Notes under the pieces: generated by a model | Told to the model about the DNA's origin: nothing | The model's database searches: none | What the model saw: the letters and a program-made list of their open reading frames with translations, nothing else | In this document: one piece after another, positions 24,759 through 33,106 of the stretch | How the letters are laid out: the number at the start of each line of letters is the position of its first letter | Position numbering within the stretch: the first letter of the stretch is position 1 | Translations under genes and position numbers: made by a program | Origin: JABMPO01 sp964539785 | GTDB lineage: Bacteria > Fidelibacterota > Marinisomatia > Marinisomatales > TCS56 | NCBI GenBank assembly: GCA_964539785.1 | Contig: CAZIJQ010000021.1 | Coordinates: forward strand, 1 to 39,433 | Length of the DNA: 39,433 bases | Reading direction: 5' to 3'

Positions 24759-26597
24759 ATGAGTACTTTAATTGAGTGTGTGCCAAATTTCAGTGAAGGA
24801 CGCGACCTGTCCAAAATCGATCAGATCACCGCAGCCATTAAGCAGGTGGAAGGTATCACCCTGTTGGATGTCGATCCGGGCGCCGATACAAATCGGACCG
24901 TTGTAACTTTTATTGGTACGGTAGAAGCCGTTGAAGAAGCTGCTTTTCAGGCGATTAAAAAAGCTGCCGAAGTAATCGATATGCGCAATCATACCGGTAC
25001 CCATGCCCGGATGGGAGCCACCGATGTTTGCCCATTTATTCCGGTTCGTGGCGTTGGTATTGAGGAGTGTGTGTCATTATCAGAAAGGGTTGGCGAAAGG
25101 GTGGGAGCTGAGCTTGGTATCCCGGTCTATTTATACGAGCACTCTGCCCGAATTCCCGAGCGGCGCAATCTGGCAGTGGTCCGTTCCGGTGAATATGAAG
25201 CACTGGCTGATAAGCTTACCCAGTCGCGCTGGCAGCCCGATTTTGGTCCGGCTGAATTCAATCCGAGTGCCGGCGCAACAGTAATGGGCTGTCGTGAATT
25301 TCTGATTGCTTATAATATTAATCTAAATACTCGCGATCATAGATTAGCCACCGATATTGCATTTGAATTACGGGAAAAAGGCCGCTCACATCGGATTTTG
25401 AATCCCGAATCGCCCAATTTATTGGATGGAACCATCGTTCGCTACCAGGATGGTAAATATCCCTGCGCGTTTTGTGATTTTATCGGGACTTCAGTCGATG
25501 AAATTATCAATCATAATCAGACTGAACATAATTACGATCTTGTTGCCAACTGGAGCGAAAATGGCTATAGCAAGGAAAACCTCAACCGGAAACCGCTAAA
25601 GAAACCGGGGCTGTTTAAAGATGTGAAAGCTGTTGGCTGGTATGTTGATACATTCAAAAGGGCACAGATTTCGATCAATTTCACTAATTATAAAATAACA
25701 GCGATTCATGATGTTTTTGATGCCGCCTGCGAGCTGGCCACCGAACGGGGTATTCGAGTTACCGGTAGTGAATTAGTGGGTTTGGTACCATTGGAAGCAT
25801 TGCTCCTGGCCGGTCGTCATTATCTCGAAAAACAACGTCGCACTACTGGTGTTCCGGAGGCTGATATAGTTGATGTAGCCGCACAATCTCTTGGATTGAA
25901 CGATGTTACACCTTTCGTACCGCACGAGAAAATAATTGACTATGTAGTTAGCGGTCCACCCCGTGATTTGGCCAACCGAACTGTAACGGATTTTATTATC
26001 GAAACATCGTCCAATAGCCCTGCCCCTGGCGGTGGTAGTATTGCCGCTTTGGCCGGTGGCCTGGGAGCTGCACTGGCATCCATGGTAGGTGCTTTAACGC
26101 ACGAGAAAAAGGGGATGGAAGACCGTCGTCCTGCCATGAAAAGGATTGGGATTAAAGCGCAGCAGCTTAAAGATCGACTAATTTTTCTTATCGATGAAGA
26201 TACTAATGCATTTAACCGTGTCATGTCTGCCGGGCGTATGCCAGCAGAGTCCCCTGAAGAAAAGATAGTCAAAGATGCTGAAACTCTGGCTGCTGCCAAA
26301 TATGCCATCGATATCCCGGCTGAAGTAGCTGAACTATCGTTAGAAGTGATGCGATTAGCGGTGACTTTAGTTGAACAGGGTAACCCCAATTCAGTGAGTG
26401 ATGCCGGTGTTGCCGGTGAGGTTGGCGCTGCCGGAGTTAATGGTGCCTGTCTAAATGTGCTAATCAATCTTCCTGGAATTACCAGCGATGAAGATTATGT
26501 CAACAAGTTCAAAGCCAAAGTCGATCGGTTAACCACCGAGGCCAATCAACTTCGGCTAGAAATATTTGCCGCTACCTGCAGAGTCATAAAGGGGTAA
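24759..26597 (+). CDS. ftcD: Bifunctional glutamate formimidoyltransferase / formimidoyl-THF cyclodeaminase with zinc-finger-like insert
   Basis: A 612-aa FtcD that transfers the formimino group of histidine breakdown to tetrahydrofolate and cyclises it. Domains: FTCD_N (about 1-180, with NHTGTHARMGATDVCPFI carrying the catalytic His), a middle FTCD domain (about 181-395, with AVGWYVDTFKRAQISINFTN), and a C-terminal cyclodeaminase (about 405-610, with SSNSPAPGGGSIAALAGGL). The mammalian protein is about 541 aa. The extra length is largely an insert at about 225-290 that holds Cys236, Cys239, His252 and His257 (C-x2-C-x12-H-x4-H), a C2H2 zinc-finger pattern. mutL overlaps its stop. No hut genes are nearby. 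Family assignment is firm; the insert's role is unknown. Confidence 0.92.
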   Translation: MSTLIECVPNFSEGRDLSKIDQITAAIKQVEGITLLDVDPGADTNRTVVTFIGTVEAVEEAAFQAIKKAAEVIDMRNHTGTHARMGATDVCPFIPVRGVGIEECVSLSERVGERVGAELGIPVYLYEHSARIPERRNLAVVRSGEYEALADKLTQSRWQPDFGPAEFNPSAGATVMGCREFLIAYNINLNTRDHRLATDIAFELREKGRSHRILNPESPNLLDGTIVRYQDGKYPCAFCDFIGTSVDEIINHNQTEHNYDLVANWSENGYSKENLNRKPLKKPGLFKDVKAVGWYVDTFKRAQISINFTNYKITAIHDVFDAACELATERGIRVTGSELVGLVPLEALLLAGRHYLEKQRRTTGVPEADIVDVAAQSLGLNDVTPFVPHEKIIDYVVSGPPRDLANRTVTDFIIETSSNSPAPGGGSIAALAGGLGAALASMVGALTHEKKGMEDRRPAMKRIGIKAQQLKDRLIFLIDEDTNAFNRVMSAGRMPAESPEEKIVKDAETLAAAKYAIDIPAEVAELSLEVMRLAVTLVEQGNPNSVSDAGVAGEVGAAGVNGACLNVLINLPGITSDEDYVNKFKAKVDRLTTEANQLRLEIFAATCRVIKG

Positions 26598-28375
26598 TGA
26601 CCAAACCAATCCAGGCCTTAAGCGTAGATTTACGCAATAAAATCGCCGCTGGCGAAGTCGTTGAACGACCCGCATCGGTTCTGAAAGAACTGATCGAAAA
26701 CAGTATTGACGCCGGCGCTACCAGCATCAGTGCTGTTGTTGAGGTTGGAGGTGAGCAATTAATTCAGGTTGCTGATAACGGAACAGGAATCGCCCGGGAA
26801 GATTTGGCGCTGGCTTTTGAACGATATACAACCAGTAAGATTGCAAAACCCAATGATTTGTTCAATATTAATACCCTGGGATTTCGTGGTGAGGCTTTAG
26901 CCAGCATCACATCGGTAGCAGAAGTGCAGGTCGAATCTATTCAGCAATCCGACCAGCAGGGGGCAGCTATAAATTTCAGGGACAGTCGCGCTGGCCACCT
27001 GCAACCGGCGGCGATAAATTCGGGCACAGTGGTCACCGTAAGGAATTTATTTTATAATACACCGGCACGAAAAAAATTCCTGAAAACTCCTCGTACAGAA
27101 TTACGGCATATCGTAAAAATGCTACGGCGATTTGCTTTGGGCCATCCTGAGATTAAATTCAAATTAAATGCCGATAATCGACAACTATTACATCTGACCC
27201 CTAAACCGCTGGCCGATAGAATTGCGGATATTCTGGATCCTACTTATCGGGAAAATATCCAACCAATTGAATTTTCCATGGGAGATATTAATGTCTCAGG
27301 CTATTTGGGGAATCTCAATCTCACCAGATCTCGTCCCGGTGAACAATATATATTTCTTAATGGTCGCTATATACTGGATCGGCTGTTGAATTCCGGTATT
27401 TATGCCGGTTATCAATCACTCGTCAAGCGTGGTGAGTATCCGTTTTTTGTGATTAATCTAAACCTACCAGTCAACCAGGTTGATGTAAATGTTCATCCAA
27501 TGAAACTTGAAGTACGTTTCAAGGACGAATGGCGTGTTTATCATGTTCTTAAGTCTGGTGTTGAAAAAGCCCTTGAGGAGATTGTGGCTACAATTCCGTC
27601 GCTGGAAAAACCAGGGTTGGCATTTGAAATTGTACCCGATTCTGGTCCAGCTCAAAGTAAACCCACCACCGGCGAGCAAAGGGGAATGGATTTCAGCGCT
27701 CAGCATGAGACACCCGGTTTCAGCCAATTCAGGCAGAATGCCGGATTAGAACGAGCTAAATCTTATGCATCTTCGCTGGCTGAGCGTAAGGGACCGCAGG
27801 AATCTTTCGTCGATATCGATAATATCTGGCAAATTCATAATAAATATATCATATCTCAGATTACCAGCGGAATGGTTATTATTGATCAGCACGTGGCGCA
27901 TGAGCGAGTATTATTCGAGGAAGCGCTGGAGGCTTTTGATAAGCATCCCATGTCCGCTCAAACCTTGTTATTTCCCGAAGTATTGGAGTTCTCGGCAGAT
28001 GAATTTTCGGGATTGCTTGATGTTTTGCCGGCTTTGGAAAAAATTGGTTTCAGGTTACAGGAATTCGGGAAACAAGCAGTAATGATTGAGGCTGTGCCTT
28101 CAGTAATGAGTTGGGGAAATGAAAAACGAATAATCAGTGATATCCTGGATCATTATCTTGAGCATCAAAAAGAGCATAGCTCCTACCAGGAGGCAATTGC
28201 AGCTTCTTTTGCCTGCCATGCAGCTATAAAAGCCGGAGATGCCCTCTCCAAGGAAGAAATGCAAGCCCTGGTCAATCAATTATTCGGAACTAAAAATCCT
28301 TACCACTGTCCCCACGGACGCCCTATAATTGTTCAGCTGACTCTAAGTGAACTGGATAAGCGTTTCGAACGCTGA
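26597..28375 (+). CDS. mutL: DNA mismatch repair protein MutL (endonuclease type)
   Basis: A 592-aa MutL that couples MutS mismatch recognition to strand removal. The N-terminal GHKL ATPase has NKIAAGEVVERP, Glu31 in KELIENSIDAG, DNGTG and GFRGEALASI. The C-terminal half has the metal-binding nicking motifs: DQHVAHERVLFEE (430-442), ACH at 539-541, CPHGRP (571-576) and the terminal FER (590-592). These correspond to DQHA(x)2E(x)4E, ACR, CxHGRP and FxR, so this is a nicking MutL as in organisms lacking MutH. Two positions differ from the textbook (Val for Ala, His for Arg). Its ATG overlaps the ftcD stop (TAATG). Confidence 0.95.
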   Translation: MTKPIQALSVDLRNKIAAGEVVERPASVLKELIENSIDAGATSISAVVEVGGEQLIQVADNGTGIAREDLALAFERYTTSKIAKPNDLFNINTLGFRGEALASITSVAEVQVESIQQSDQQGAAINFRDSRAGHLQPAAINSGTVVTVRNLFYNTPARKKFLKTPRTELRHIVKMLRRFALGHPEIKFKLNADNRQLLHLTPKPLADRIADILDPTYRENIQPIEFSMGDINVSGYLGNLNLTRSRPGEQYIFLNGRYILDRLLNSGIYAGYQSLVKRGEYPFFVINLNLPVNQVDVNVHPMKLEVRFKDEWRVYHVLKSGVEKALEEIVATIPSLEKPGLAFEIVPDSGPAQSKPTTGEQRGMDFSAQHETPGFSQFRQNAGLERAKSYASSLAERKGPQESFVDIDNIWQIHNKYIISQITSGMVIIDQHVAHERVLFEEALEAFDKHPMSAQTLLFPEVLEFSADEFSGLLDVLPALEKIGFRLQEFGKQAVMIEAVPSVMSWGNEKRIISDILDHYLEHQKEHSSYQEAIAASFACHAAIKAGDALSKEEMQALVNQLFGTKNPYHCPHGRPIIVQLTLSELDKRFER

Positions 28376-28382
28376 TATCCCG

Positions 28383-28401
28383 GTTGGATTTGTGCTCCAA
28401 C
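28383..28401 (+). other. Small hairpin just upstream of miaA
   Basis: GTTGGA (28383-28388) and TCCAAC (28396-28401) form a perfect 6-bp stem with a 7-nt loop, ending 7 nt before the miaA ATG. There is no T-run, so it is not a terminator. It occupies the place of a ribosome binding site. Confidence 0.3.
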
Positions 28402-28408
28402 ACTATTA

Positions 28409-29329
28409 ATGCAGCTTAAAAATAAAATACTGGCAATAGTTGGGCCAACGGCGGTTGGAAAAACCGGTCTCGCAATTGAATTGGCTCAGCGTTTAACTGG
28501 TGAGATAATCGGATTGGACTCGCGCCAGATTTATATGGGGATGGCAATCGGTACTGCTCAACCGACATTAATGGAACAAGCTTCTGTGCCGCATCATTTG
28601 ATCGCTTTCCGGTCACCCGATCAGAAAATAACTGCTGGCGAGTATGCCGAATTGGTTTCCGCAGTTGTTGAGGATTTAACACAGCAAGGCCGAACGCCAA
28701 TTCTCTGTGGTGGAGCCGGCTTGTATTTTCGAGCAATTAATCATGGTATTTTCAGTGGTAGTGATAGCGATGAGCACGTTCGTGAACGACTCGATCTTGA
28801 ATATTCTGAAAATCCTGATTTATTGTATAACCGGCTAAAAAAAATTGATTCCGAATATGCAGAAAAAGTGCATATAAATAACAGGAAACGTTTAATTCGT
28901 GCTCTAGAAATATTTGAAATAACCGGTGTGGCGCCCAGTGTTCACTTTAAAAAACAACCGGAACAAAAATATCAATTTAATCTGTTTACTGTGCTGGTAA
29001 CTCGCCCATTGGCAGATCTTGAGAAACGCATTCGCAATCGGACTACTGAGATGCTGGAGGGTGGGTGGATTACTGAAACCAGGCGCTTAATGCAATATCG
29101 TGAAGCTGGTGAATTTCATGCTATGGATTCCATTGGCTACCGGGAAATTATGGATCACCTGGATGGTAAACTCAGTCACGAAGAAATGGTGGAACTGATT
29201 GTTCTCCGAACCCGCCAGTACGCCAAACGTCAGTTGACCTGGTTTAAAAAAGAACCATTAGATCTGACTATTAACCTGTCTGACAATTTCAATCTATCGG
29301 ATAATATTGATAAGATTATAGCCTGTTAG
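28409..29329 (+). CDS. miaA: tRNA dimethylallyltransferase MiaA
   Basis: A 306-aa enzyme that adds a dimethylallyl group to A37 of tRNAs reading UNN codons. Visible are the P-loop GPTAVGKT, DSRQIYMGMAIGTAQP, the GGAGLYFRAI helix and the C-terminal RTRQYAKRQLTWFKKE. Length is normal. It follows mutL by 33 nt, an association also found in other bacteria (mutL-miaA). No clear ribosome binding site is seen; a small hairpin lies directly upstream. The transcript probably ends in the following 175-nt gap, although I see no canonical terminator. Confidence 0.96.
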   Translation: MQLKNKILAIVGPTAVGKTGLAIELAQRLTGEIIGLDSRQIYMGMAIGTAQPTLMEQASVPHHLIAFRSPDQKITAGEYAELVSAVVEDLTQQGRTPILCGGAGLYFRAINHGIFSGSDSDEHVRERLDLEYSENPDLLYNRLKKIDSEYAEKVHINNRKRLIRALEIFEITGVAPSVHFKKQPEQKYQFNLFTVLVTRPLADLEKRIRNRTTEMLEGGWITETRRLMQYREAGEFHAMDSIGYREIMDHLDGKLSHEEMVELIVLRTRQYAKRQLTWFKKEPLDLTINLSDNFNLSDNIDKIIAC

Positions 29330-29504
29330 AAAAACGATCAACTTTGATTTTATGTGATATTGTTCCTCATATCGTCCTCGTTTCAATGTAGGCTGAAATG
29401 ACTGTCATCCGATGAGGTCGGTGAGTGCTGGTGGGAATTGTAAAATCATTCATTTTTACTAATGCAAATAAAGTTCAGTAGTCCTAATTTTAGGTATTAA
29501 ATAA

Positions 29505-29536
29505 CCCTTTAAACCAATCCAGTGAGATGGAAAGGG
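29505..29536 (+). promoter_or_regulatory. PyrR-binding hairpin (anti-antiterminator) of the pyr operon
   Basis: CCCTTT (29505-29510) pairs with AAAGGG (29531-29536). Inside, CCA (29514-29516) pairs with TGG (29528-29530) and TC with GA. The loop and upper stem, 29516-29529 (AATCCAGTGAGATG), match the known PyrR-binding consensus ARUCCNGNGAGGYU at 12 of 14 positions. With UMP/UTP bound, PyrR is expected to stabilise this hairpin and block the antiterminator. Fit of sequence and pairing makes this one of the firmest regulatory calls in the window. Confidence 0.82.
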
Positions 29537-29586
29537 CAGAGACTGAGCCTCCGGTCAGTCCGACCAAAATGGTCGGGATTCTGCCC
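29534..29586 (+). promoter_or_regulatory. Predicted antiterminator helix of the pyr attenuator
   Basis: GGGCAGA (29534-29540) is exactly complementary to TCTGCCC (29580-29586). It uses the GGG of the PyrR-hairpin stem and the 3' arm of the terminator, so it excludes both. That is the expected switch logic: without PyrR the antiterminator forms and pyr genes are transcribed. Confidence 0.65.
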
Positions 29587-29598
29587 AGAGGTTTTTTT
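29548..29598 (+). terminator. Attenuator terminator in the pyrR leader
   Basis: CCGACC (29560-29565) pairs with GGTCGG (29571-29576) around AAAAT. The stem extends with CAG (29556-29558)/CTG (29581-29583) and CCTC (29548-29551)/GAGG (29588-29591). A run of seven T (29592-29598) follows, ending 15 nt before the pyrR ATG. Confidence 0.82.
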
Positions 29599-29613
29599 AT
29601 TGAAAGGACTGCA

Positions 29614-30165
29614 ATGACAATTAAAAAAAAGCCACTGCTTGCCGAAAGTGATATAACGCGTTCCTTGACCAGAATAGCATTTGAGATAATTGAGCGAAAT
29701 ACTGATCCTGAAAATTTGGTCTTAATTGGAATTCAATCACGTGGCGAACCACTTGCCATACGTTTGAATGATTTATTAAAGATACAGCTCAAGCGGGAAA
29801 TACCACTGGGGTCACTTGATATAACATTCCATCGAGATGATTTCAGAACCAGGTTGCTGGTCCCGCAGGTTAAAGCAACCAATATTCAATTTTCACTTGA
29901 TGGTAAAACAGTAATACTGGTTGATGATGTATTATATACCGGCCGCACCATTCGAGCGGCCCTTGATGTGCTGGTCACGTATGGTCGACCGGCAGCAGTT
30001 CAGCTGGCGGTTCTGGTTGATCGCGGCCACCGGGAATTACCGATAAAAGCTGATTATGTCGGTAAAAATATTCCCACCCATGAAGGAGAGCATGTCAGTG
30101 TGCGTTTACAGGAAACGGATAGTGAAGAAGGAGTTTTTCTAACCAGTTTTAAGGAAGCTGAATAA
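29614..30165 (+). CDS. pyrR: PyrR bifunctional pyrimidine regulator / uracil phosphoribosyltransferase
   Basis: A 183-aa PyrR that binds pyr mRNA leaders when UMP is high and can also make UMP from uracil and PRPP. The PRPP-binding loop is VILVDDVLYTGRTIRAALD, and the fold starts with LAESDITRSLTRIAFEIIER. I start at ATG 29614 behind GAAAGGA. A longer in-frame ATG at 29527 lies inside the attenuator RNA and would add 29 unlike residues, so I reject it. The leader immediately upstream carries a matching PyrR-binding hairpin and terminator, so autoregulation is very likely. pyrB follows with a TAATG overlap. Confidence 0.95.
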   Translation: MTIKKKPLLAESDITRSLTRIAFEIIERNTDPENLVLIGIQSRGEPLAIRLNDLLKIQLKREIPLGSLDITFHRDDFRTRLLVPQVKATNIQFSLDGKTVILVDDVLYTGRTIRAALDVLVTYGRPAAVQLAVLVDRGHRELPIKADYVGKNIPTHEGEHVSVRLQETDSEEGVFLTSFKEAE

Positions 30166-31097
30166 TGCTGAAGAACAAACATTTACTGGGATTGAAAAAT
30201 TATCCCAGGGAAGATATTCAGACCATCATCGACACCGCTTTCAGCTTTCGGGAGGTGCTGGACCGTCCGGTGAAGAAAGTTCCTGCTTTACAGGGGCAGA
30301 CAGTAGTAAATCTATTTTTTGAAAATTCCACCCGAACCCGGATCAGTTTTGAACTGGCTCAAAAAAGATTAAGTGCGGATACTGTGAATTTTTCTGCTTC
30401 CACTTCCAGTTTGAAAAAAGGTGAAACATTCAAAGATACAGCCCAGAATATCGAAGCAATGAAAATTGATGCCGTCGTAATGCGTCACCCAACACCTGGT
30501 GCTCCCTGGCATTTGATAAAATACATTGATGCAGTAGTTATCAATGCCGGTGATGGCACCCATGAGCATCCCACGCAGGCAATTCTGGATATGATGAGTC
30601 TGCATGAAAAATTTGGTAGAATCGAAGGATTGAAAATTGCTTTAATCGGTGACATTCTACATAGTCGAGTGGCGTTGAGTAATATCTATGGTTTAATCAC
30701 AATGGGCGCTCAGGTAATGTTATGTGGACCGGCTAACGTCATACCGCCGTTTGTTACTGAGCTTGGTGTGGAAGTCAATCATAATATCGATGAAGTTCTG
30801 GAATGGGCTGATGCGGTAAATGTATTGCGCATACAGCGGGAGCGGATGGGAATCGGACTAATTCCGTCGATTAGAGAATATCGAAATTTATTTGGGATAA
30901 CTAGCGAGCGGGTGGCACACCATAAAAAGGAAATTGTAATAATGCATCCTGGGCCGATGAACCGCGGAGTGGAGATAGACAGCGGGGTAGCAGATGGAGA
31001 TCAGGCTATTATTCTTGACCAGGTACTGAATGGGGTCGCTTCACGCATGGCTATTTTGTACTTGTTATTGGGTGGCAAAATCGATCAACCGGAATAA
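30165..31097 (+). CDS. pyrB: Aspartate carbamoyltransferase catalytic subunit
   Basis: A 310-aa ATCase catalytic chain that joins carbamoyl phosphate and aspartate in pyrimidine synthesis. Carbamoyl-phosphate-binding FENSTRTRISFEL, the second signature HPTQAILDMMSL, and the PGPMNRGVEID aspartate loop are intact. Length matches the unregulated (PyrI-free) class seen in PyrR-controlled operons. No pyrI gene follows. It overlaps pyrR by TAATG and is followed by pyrC after 12 nt. Confidence 0.96.
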   Translation: MLKNKHLLGLKNYPREDIQTIIDTAFSFREVLDRPVKKVPALQGQTVVNLFFENSTRTRISFELAQKRLSADTVNFSASTSSLKKGETFKDTAQNIEAMKIDAVVMRHPTPGAPWHLIKYIDAVVINAGDGTHEHPTQAILDMMSLHEKFGRIEGLKIALIGDILHSRVALSNIYGLITMGAQVMLCGPANVIPPFVTELGVEVNHNIDEVLEWADAVNVLRIQRERMGIGLIPSIREYRNLFGITSERVAHHKKEIVIMHPGPMNRGVEIDSGVADGDQAIILDQVLNGVASRMAILYLLLGGKIDQPE

Positions 31098-31109
31098 AAA
31101 GGATTAATA

Positions 31110-32399
31110 ATGAATATAAAAAAACTACCGGAAAAAATATTGTTACAGGGAGGACTAATTGTTGATCCCAAGACAGAGCGCGAATACGCTGGCGATATAT
31201 TATTGATAAATGGTGTTATCGCTGAAATTGGTGATATTGATCCCCAGGATGATGTTAATATCCTGGATTGCAATGGATACACAATTACGCCTGGTTTTTG
31301 CGATATTCACGTCCATTTTCGCGAACCGGGCCGGGAAGATAAGGAAACCTTGGCATCGGGCAGCAACGCAGCGCTGGCAGGCGGTTTCACCAGAGTGTGT
31401 GTAATGCCAAATACCAATCCACCCCTTGATAATCCCGAAACTATTGGATTTATCGTTGATAAATCGCAGTCTCTGCCTGTGCATATTCATCCAATTGGTG
31501 CTGTCACTCAGCAACAAAAGGGTACACAATTAACTGAAATGGGTGGTATGTTTAAGGCGGGAGCCGTTGCTTTCAGTGACGATGGTATGCCAATAACAAA
31601 TGGTTATGTCATGCGTATGGCGCTCGATTATACCGGTATGTTTAGCGTCCCACTTATCAATCATGCCGAGGATGTTGAACTTCGATATGACGGACTCATG
31701 AATGAGGGACTGGTGTCAACTGAACTTGGTATGGCGGGAAATCCGGCTTTGGCAGAAGTAACGATGGTTTACCGTGACCTTGAACTGGCAGCCTTGACAA
31801 AATCCAAACTGCACGTTCCCCATGTTTCAACGGCTGGTGCGGCAAATCTGATAAAGAAATTTAAGATTGCATCCCCACTGATAACTGCCGAGGTGACACC
31901 CCATCATCTTTTCTTTAATGACGAAGCCTTGAAATCATTTGATACTAATTTAAAAGTTGCACCACCGATTCGCAGTGAAGAAGATCGCCGGGCATTGATA
32001 AAAGCAGTTTTAGACGGTGTTTTTGATTGTATCGCAACTGATCATGCTCCCCATACAATCGAAGAAAAAGAAGGCACATTCGATCTGGCACCATTTGGCA
32101 TGATTGGTTTGGAAAGCTGTTTTGGTGCGGTTAACAAGGTATTAGTAGAAGAAAATGCGTTGCCATTTCTTGATTTGATTAAGCTATTGACAGTAAATCC
32201 TCGCCAGATAATGGGCTTCGATGATGATTTGTTAAAAATTGGAAAAGAAGCAGAATTGACGATATTTAACCGAAAAGAAAAACTAATTTTCAGTAAAGAC
32301 GATATTCATTCCAAATCTCAAAATTCGCCATACCTTGGTCACGAATTAATTGGCAAGATCCGGTATACCATCAGTAAGGATCGAATAGCTACAATTTAA
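31110..32399 (+). CDS. pyrC: Dihydroorotase (class I)
   Basis: A 429-aa zinc amidohydrolase that cyclises carbamoyl aspartate to dihydroorotate. Metal-binding DIHVHFREPGREDKE, FSDDGMPI, NHAED, EVTPHHLFF and ATDHAPHT are all present, so it should be an active enzyme and not the inactive pyrC' partner. The length fits class I (as in Bacillus). Its start follows AAAAGGA. It closes the visible pyr operon; pyrAA, pyrAB, pyrD, pyrE and pyrF must lie elsewhere. Confidence 0.95.
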   Translation: MNIKKLPEKILLQGGLIVDPKTEREYAGDILLINGVIAEIGDIDPQDDVNILDCNGYTITPGFCDIHVHFREPGREDKETLASGSNAALAGGFTRVCVMPNTNPPLDNPETIGFIVDKSQSLPVHIHPIGAVTQQQKGTQLTEMGGMFKAGAVAFSDDGMPITNGYVMRMALDYTGMFSVPLINHAEDVELRYDGLMNEGLVSTELGMAGNPALAEVTMVYRDLELAALTKSKLHVPHVSTAGAANLIKKFKIASPLITAEVTPHHLFFNDEALKSFDTNLKVAPPIRSEEDRRALIKAVLDGVFDCIATDHAPHTIEEKEGTFDLAPFGMIGLESCFGAVNKVLVEENALPFLDLIKLLTVNPRQIMGFDDDLLKIGKEAELTIFNRKEKLIFSKDDIHSKSQNSPYLGHELIGKIRYTISKDRIATI

Positions 32400-32610
32400 T
32401 TCCCAGCTATCGCAGGTTACACAGATTTCTGTATTCATTTGAAGGGCGTAGTCAAATCTGCAGGATTTAATTCTATGCAGCTTGCTGTTATAGTAAAGAT
32501 GACCCACTCAATTTGATGCCCCGCTGTTTGCAGCAGCATGATTCATTTTCGCGAATATTTAATCAAATTTCTGAATATGGGTTGGAATTAAGAAAACAGT
32601 AAATAATTAA
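32400..32610. other. Intergenic region between pyrC and the rplM control region
   Basis: Nothing coding is evident. There are weak inverted pairs (CAGATTT at 32422-32428 with AAATCTG at 32454-32460; GCTG/CAGC near 32523-32534) but no T-run, so I do not call a terminator here. Transcription of pyrC may end by a Rho-dependent or unrecognised route. Confidence 0.5.
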
Positions 32611-32637
32611 TAGAATATCAGTTGCCTTAATATTCTA
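32611..32637. repeat. Inverted repeat overlapping the rplM promoter candidate
   Basis: TAGAATAT (32611-32618) and ATATTCTA (32630-32637) form perfect 8-bp arms around 11 nt; with one mismatch the arms extend to 12 bp. The upstream promoter element TTG (32622-32624) sits in the loop, so a dimeric regulator here would block it. Confidence 0.4.
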
Positions 32638-32653
32638 ATAAATCATATTTTTG
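32622..32653 (+). promoter_or_regulatory. Bacteroidota-type promoter candidate for rplM-rpsI
   Basis: TTG (32622-32624), a 21-nt spacer and TATTTTTG (32646-32653), a full match to TAnnTTTG. Transcription would start near 32660, about 18 nt before the rplM ATG at 32678. Same spacing as the nrdJ and lipoprotein-operon sites. Confidence 0.5.
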
Positions 32654-32677
32654 GCAGCTATTTTCGAAGTGGATAAT

Positions 32678-33106
32678 ATGAAAACAAATACAATTTCAGC
32701 AAACGATATTGAAAGACAGTGGTTTGTCGCTGATGCCGACGGCCGTACTTTAGGACGCTTAGCCAGCAAAATCGCACAGATTCTGCGCGGTAAGCATAAA
32801 GTTAATTTCAGTCCAAATATGGATATGGGCGATCATGTTATTGTGATCAATGCCGAGAAGATTCATGTAAGTGGTAATAAAGAATACGATAAAACTTATT
32901 TTCGTCATTCTGGTTATCCCGGTGGTGTTACTGTAACCGATTTCCAGCATTTACGCCGTACCCATCCTGATCGGATTGTGATAAACGCCGTTAAAGGGAT
33001 GTTGCCTCATAATCGCTTAGGCCGCAAGATGTTGAACCATCTTAAGGTTTATGCCGGTGCCGAACATCCGCATGAAGCCCAAACACCAAAAATATTGGAT
33101 ATTTAA
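32678..33106 (+). CDS. rplM: 50S ribosomal protein L13
   Basis: A 142-aa L13, an early-assembling large-subunit protein. Signature AVKGMLPHNRLGRKM and the core WFVADADGRTLGRLASKIA are clear. I start at ATG 32678, which gives standard length; an in-frame TTG 27 nt upstream lies in the promoter candidate. The next gene begins at the very next base after its stop, the universal rplM-rpsI pair. Confidence 0.97.
   Translation: MKTNTISANDIERQWFVADADGRTLGRLASKIAQILRGKHKVNFSPNMDMGDHVIVINAEKIHVSGNKEYDKTYFRHSGYPGGVTVTDFQHLRRTHPDRIVINAVKGMLPHNRLGRKMLNHLKVYAGAEHPHEAQTPKILDI

Noticed and set aside
25940..26467. A 175-aa open frame on the minus strand within ftcD.
   Set aside because: It lies opposite the well-conserved cyclodeaminase domain and has no recognisable motif; a shadow of codon bias.
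29365..29417. A long weak stem-loop (CCTCAT/ATGAGG with TTTCA/TGAAA inside) between miaA and the pyr leader.
   Set aside because: Arms are short and interrupted, with no T-run or known motif.
29527..29613. A longer N-terminus for PyrR from ATG 29527.
   Set aside because: This stretch is the attenuator RNA; the residues do not match PyrR, and ATG 29614 has a ribosome binding site and family-like start.
32422..32460. A terminator after pyrC formed by CAGATTT and AAATCTG.
   Set aside because: The loop is 25 nt, the stem is AT-rich and there is no T-run.
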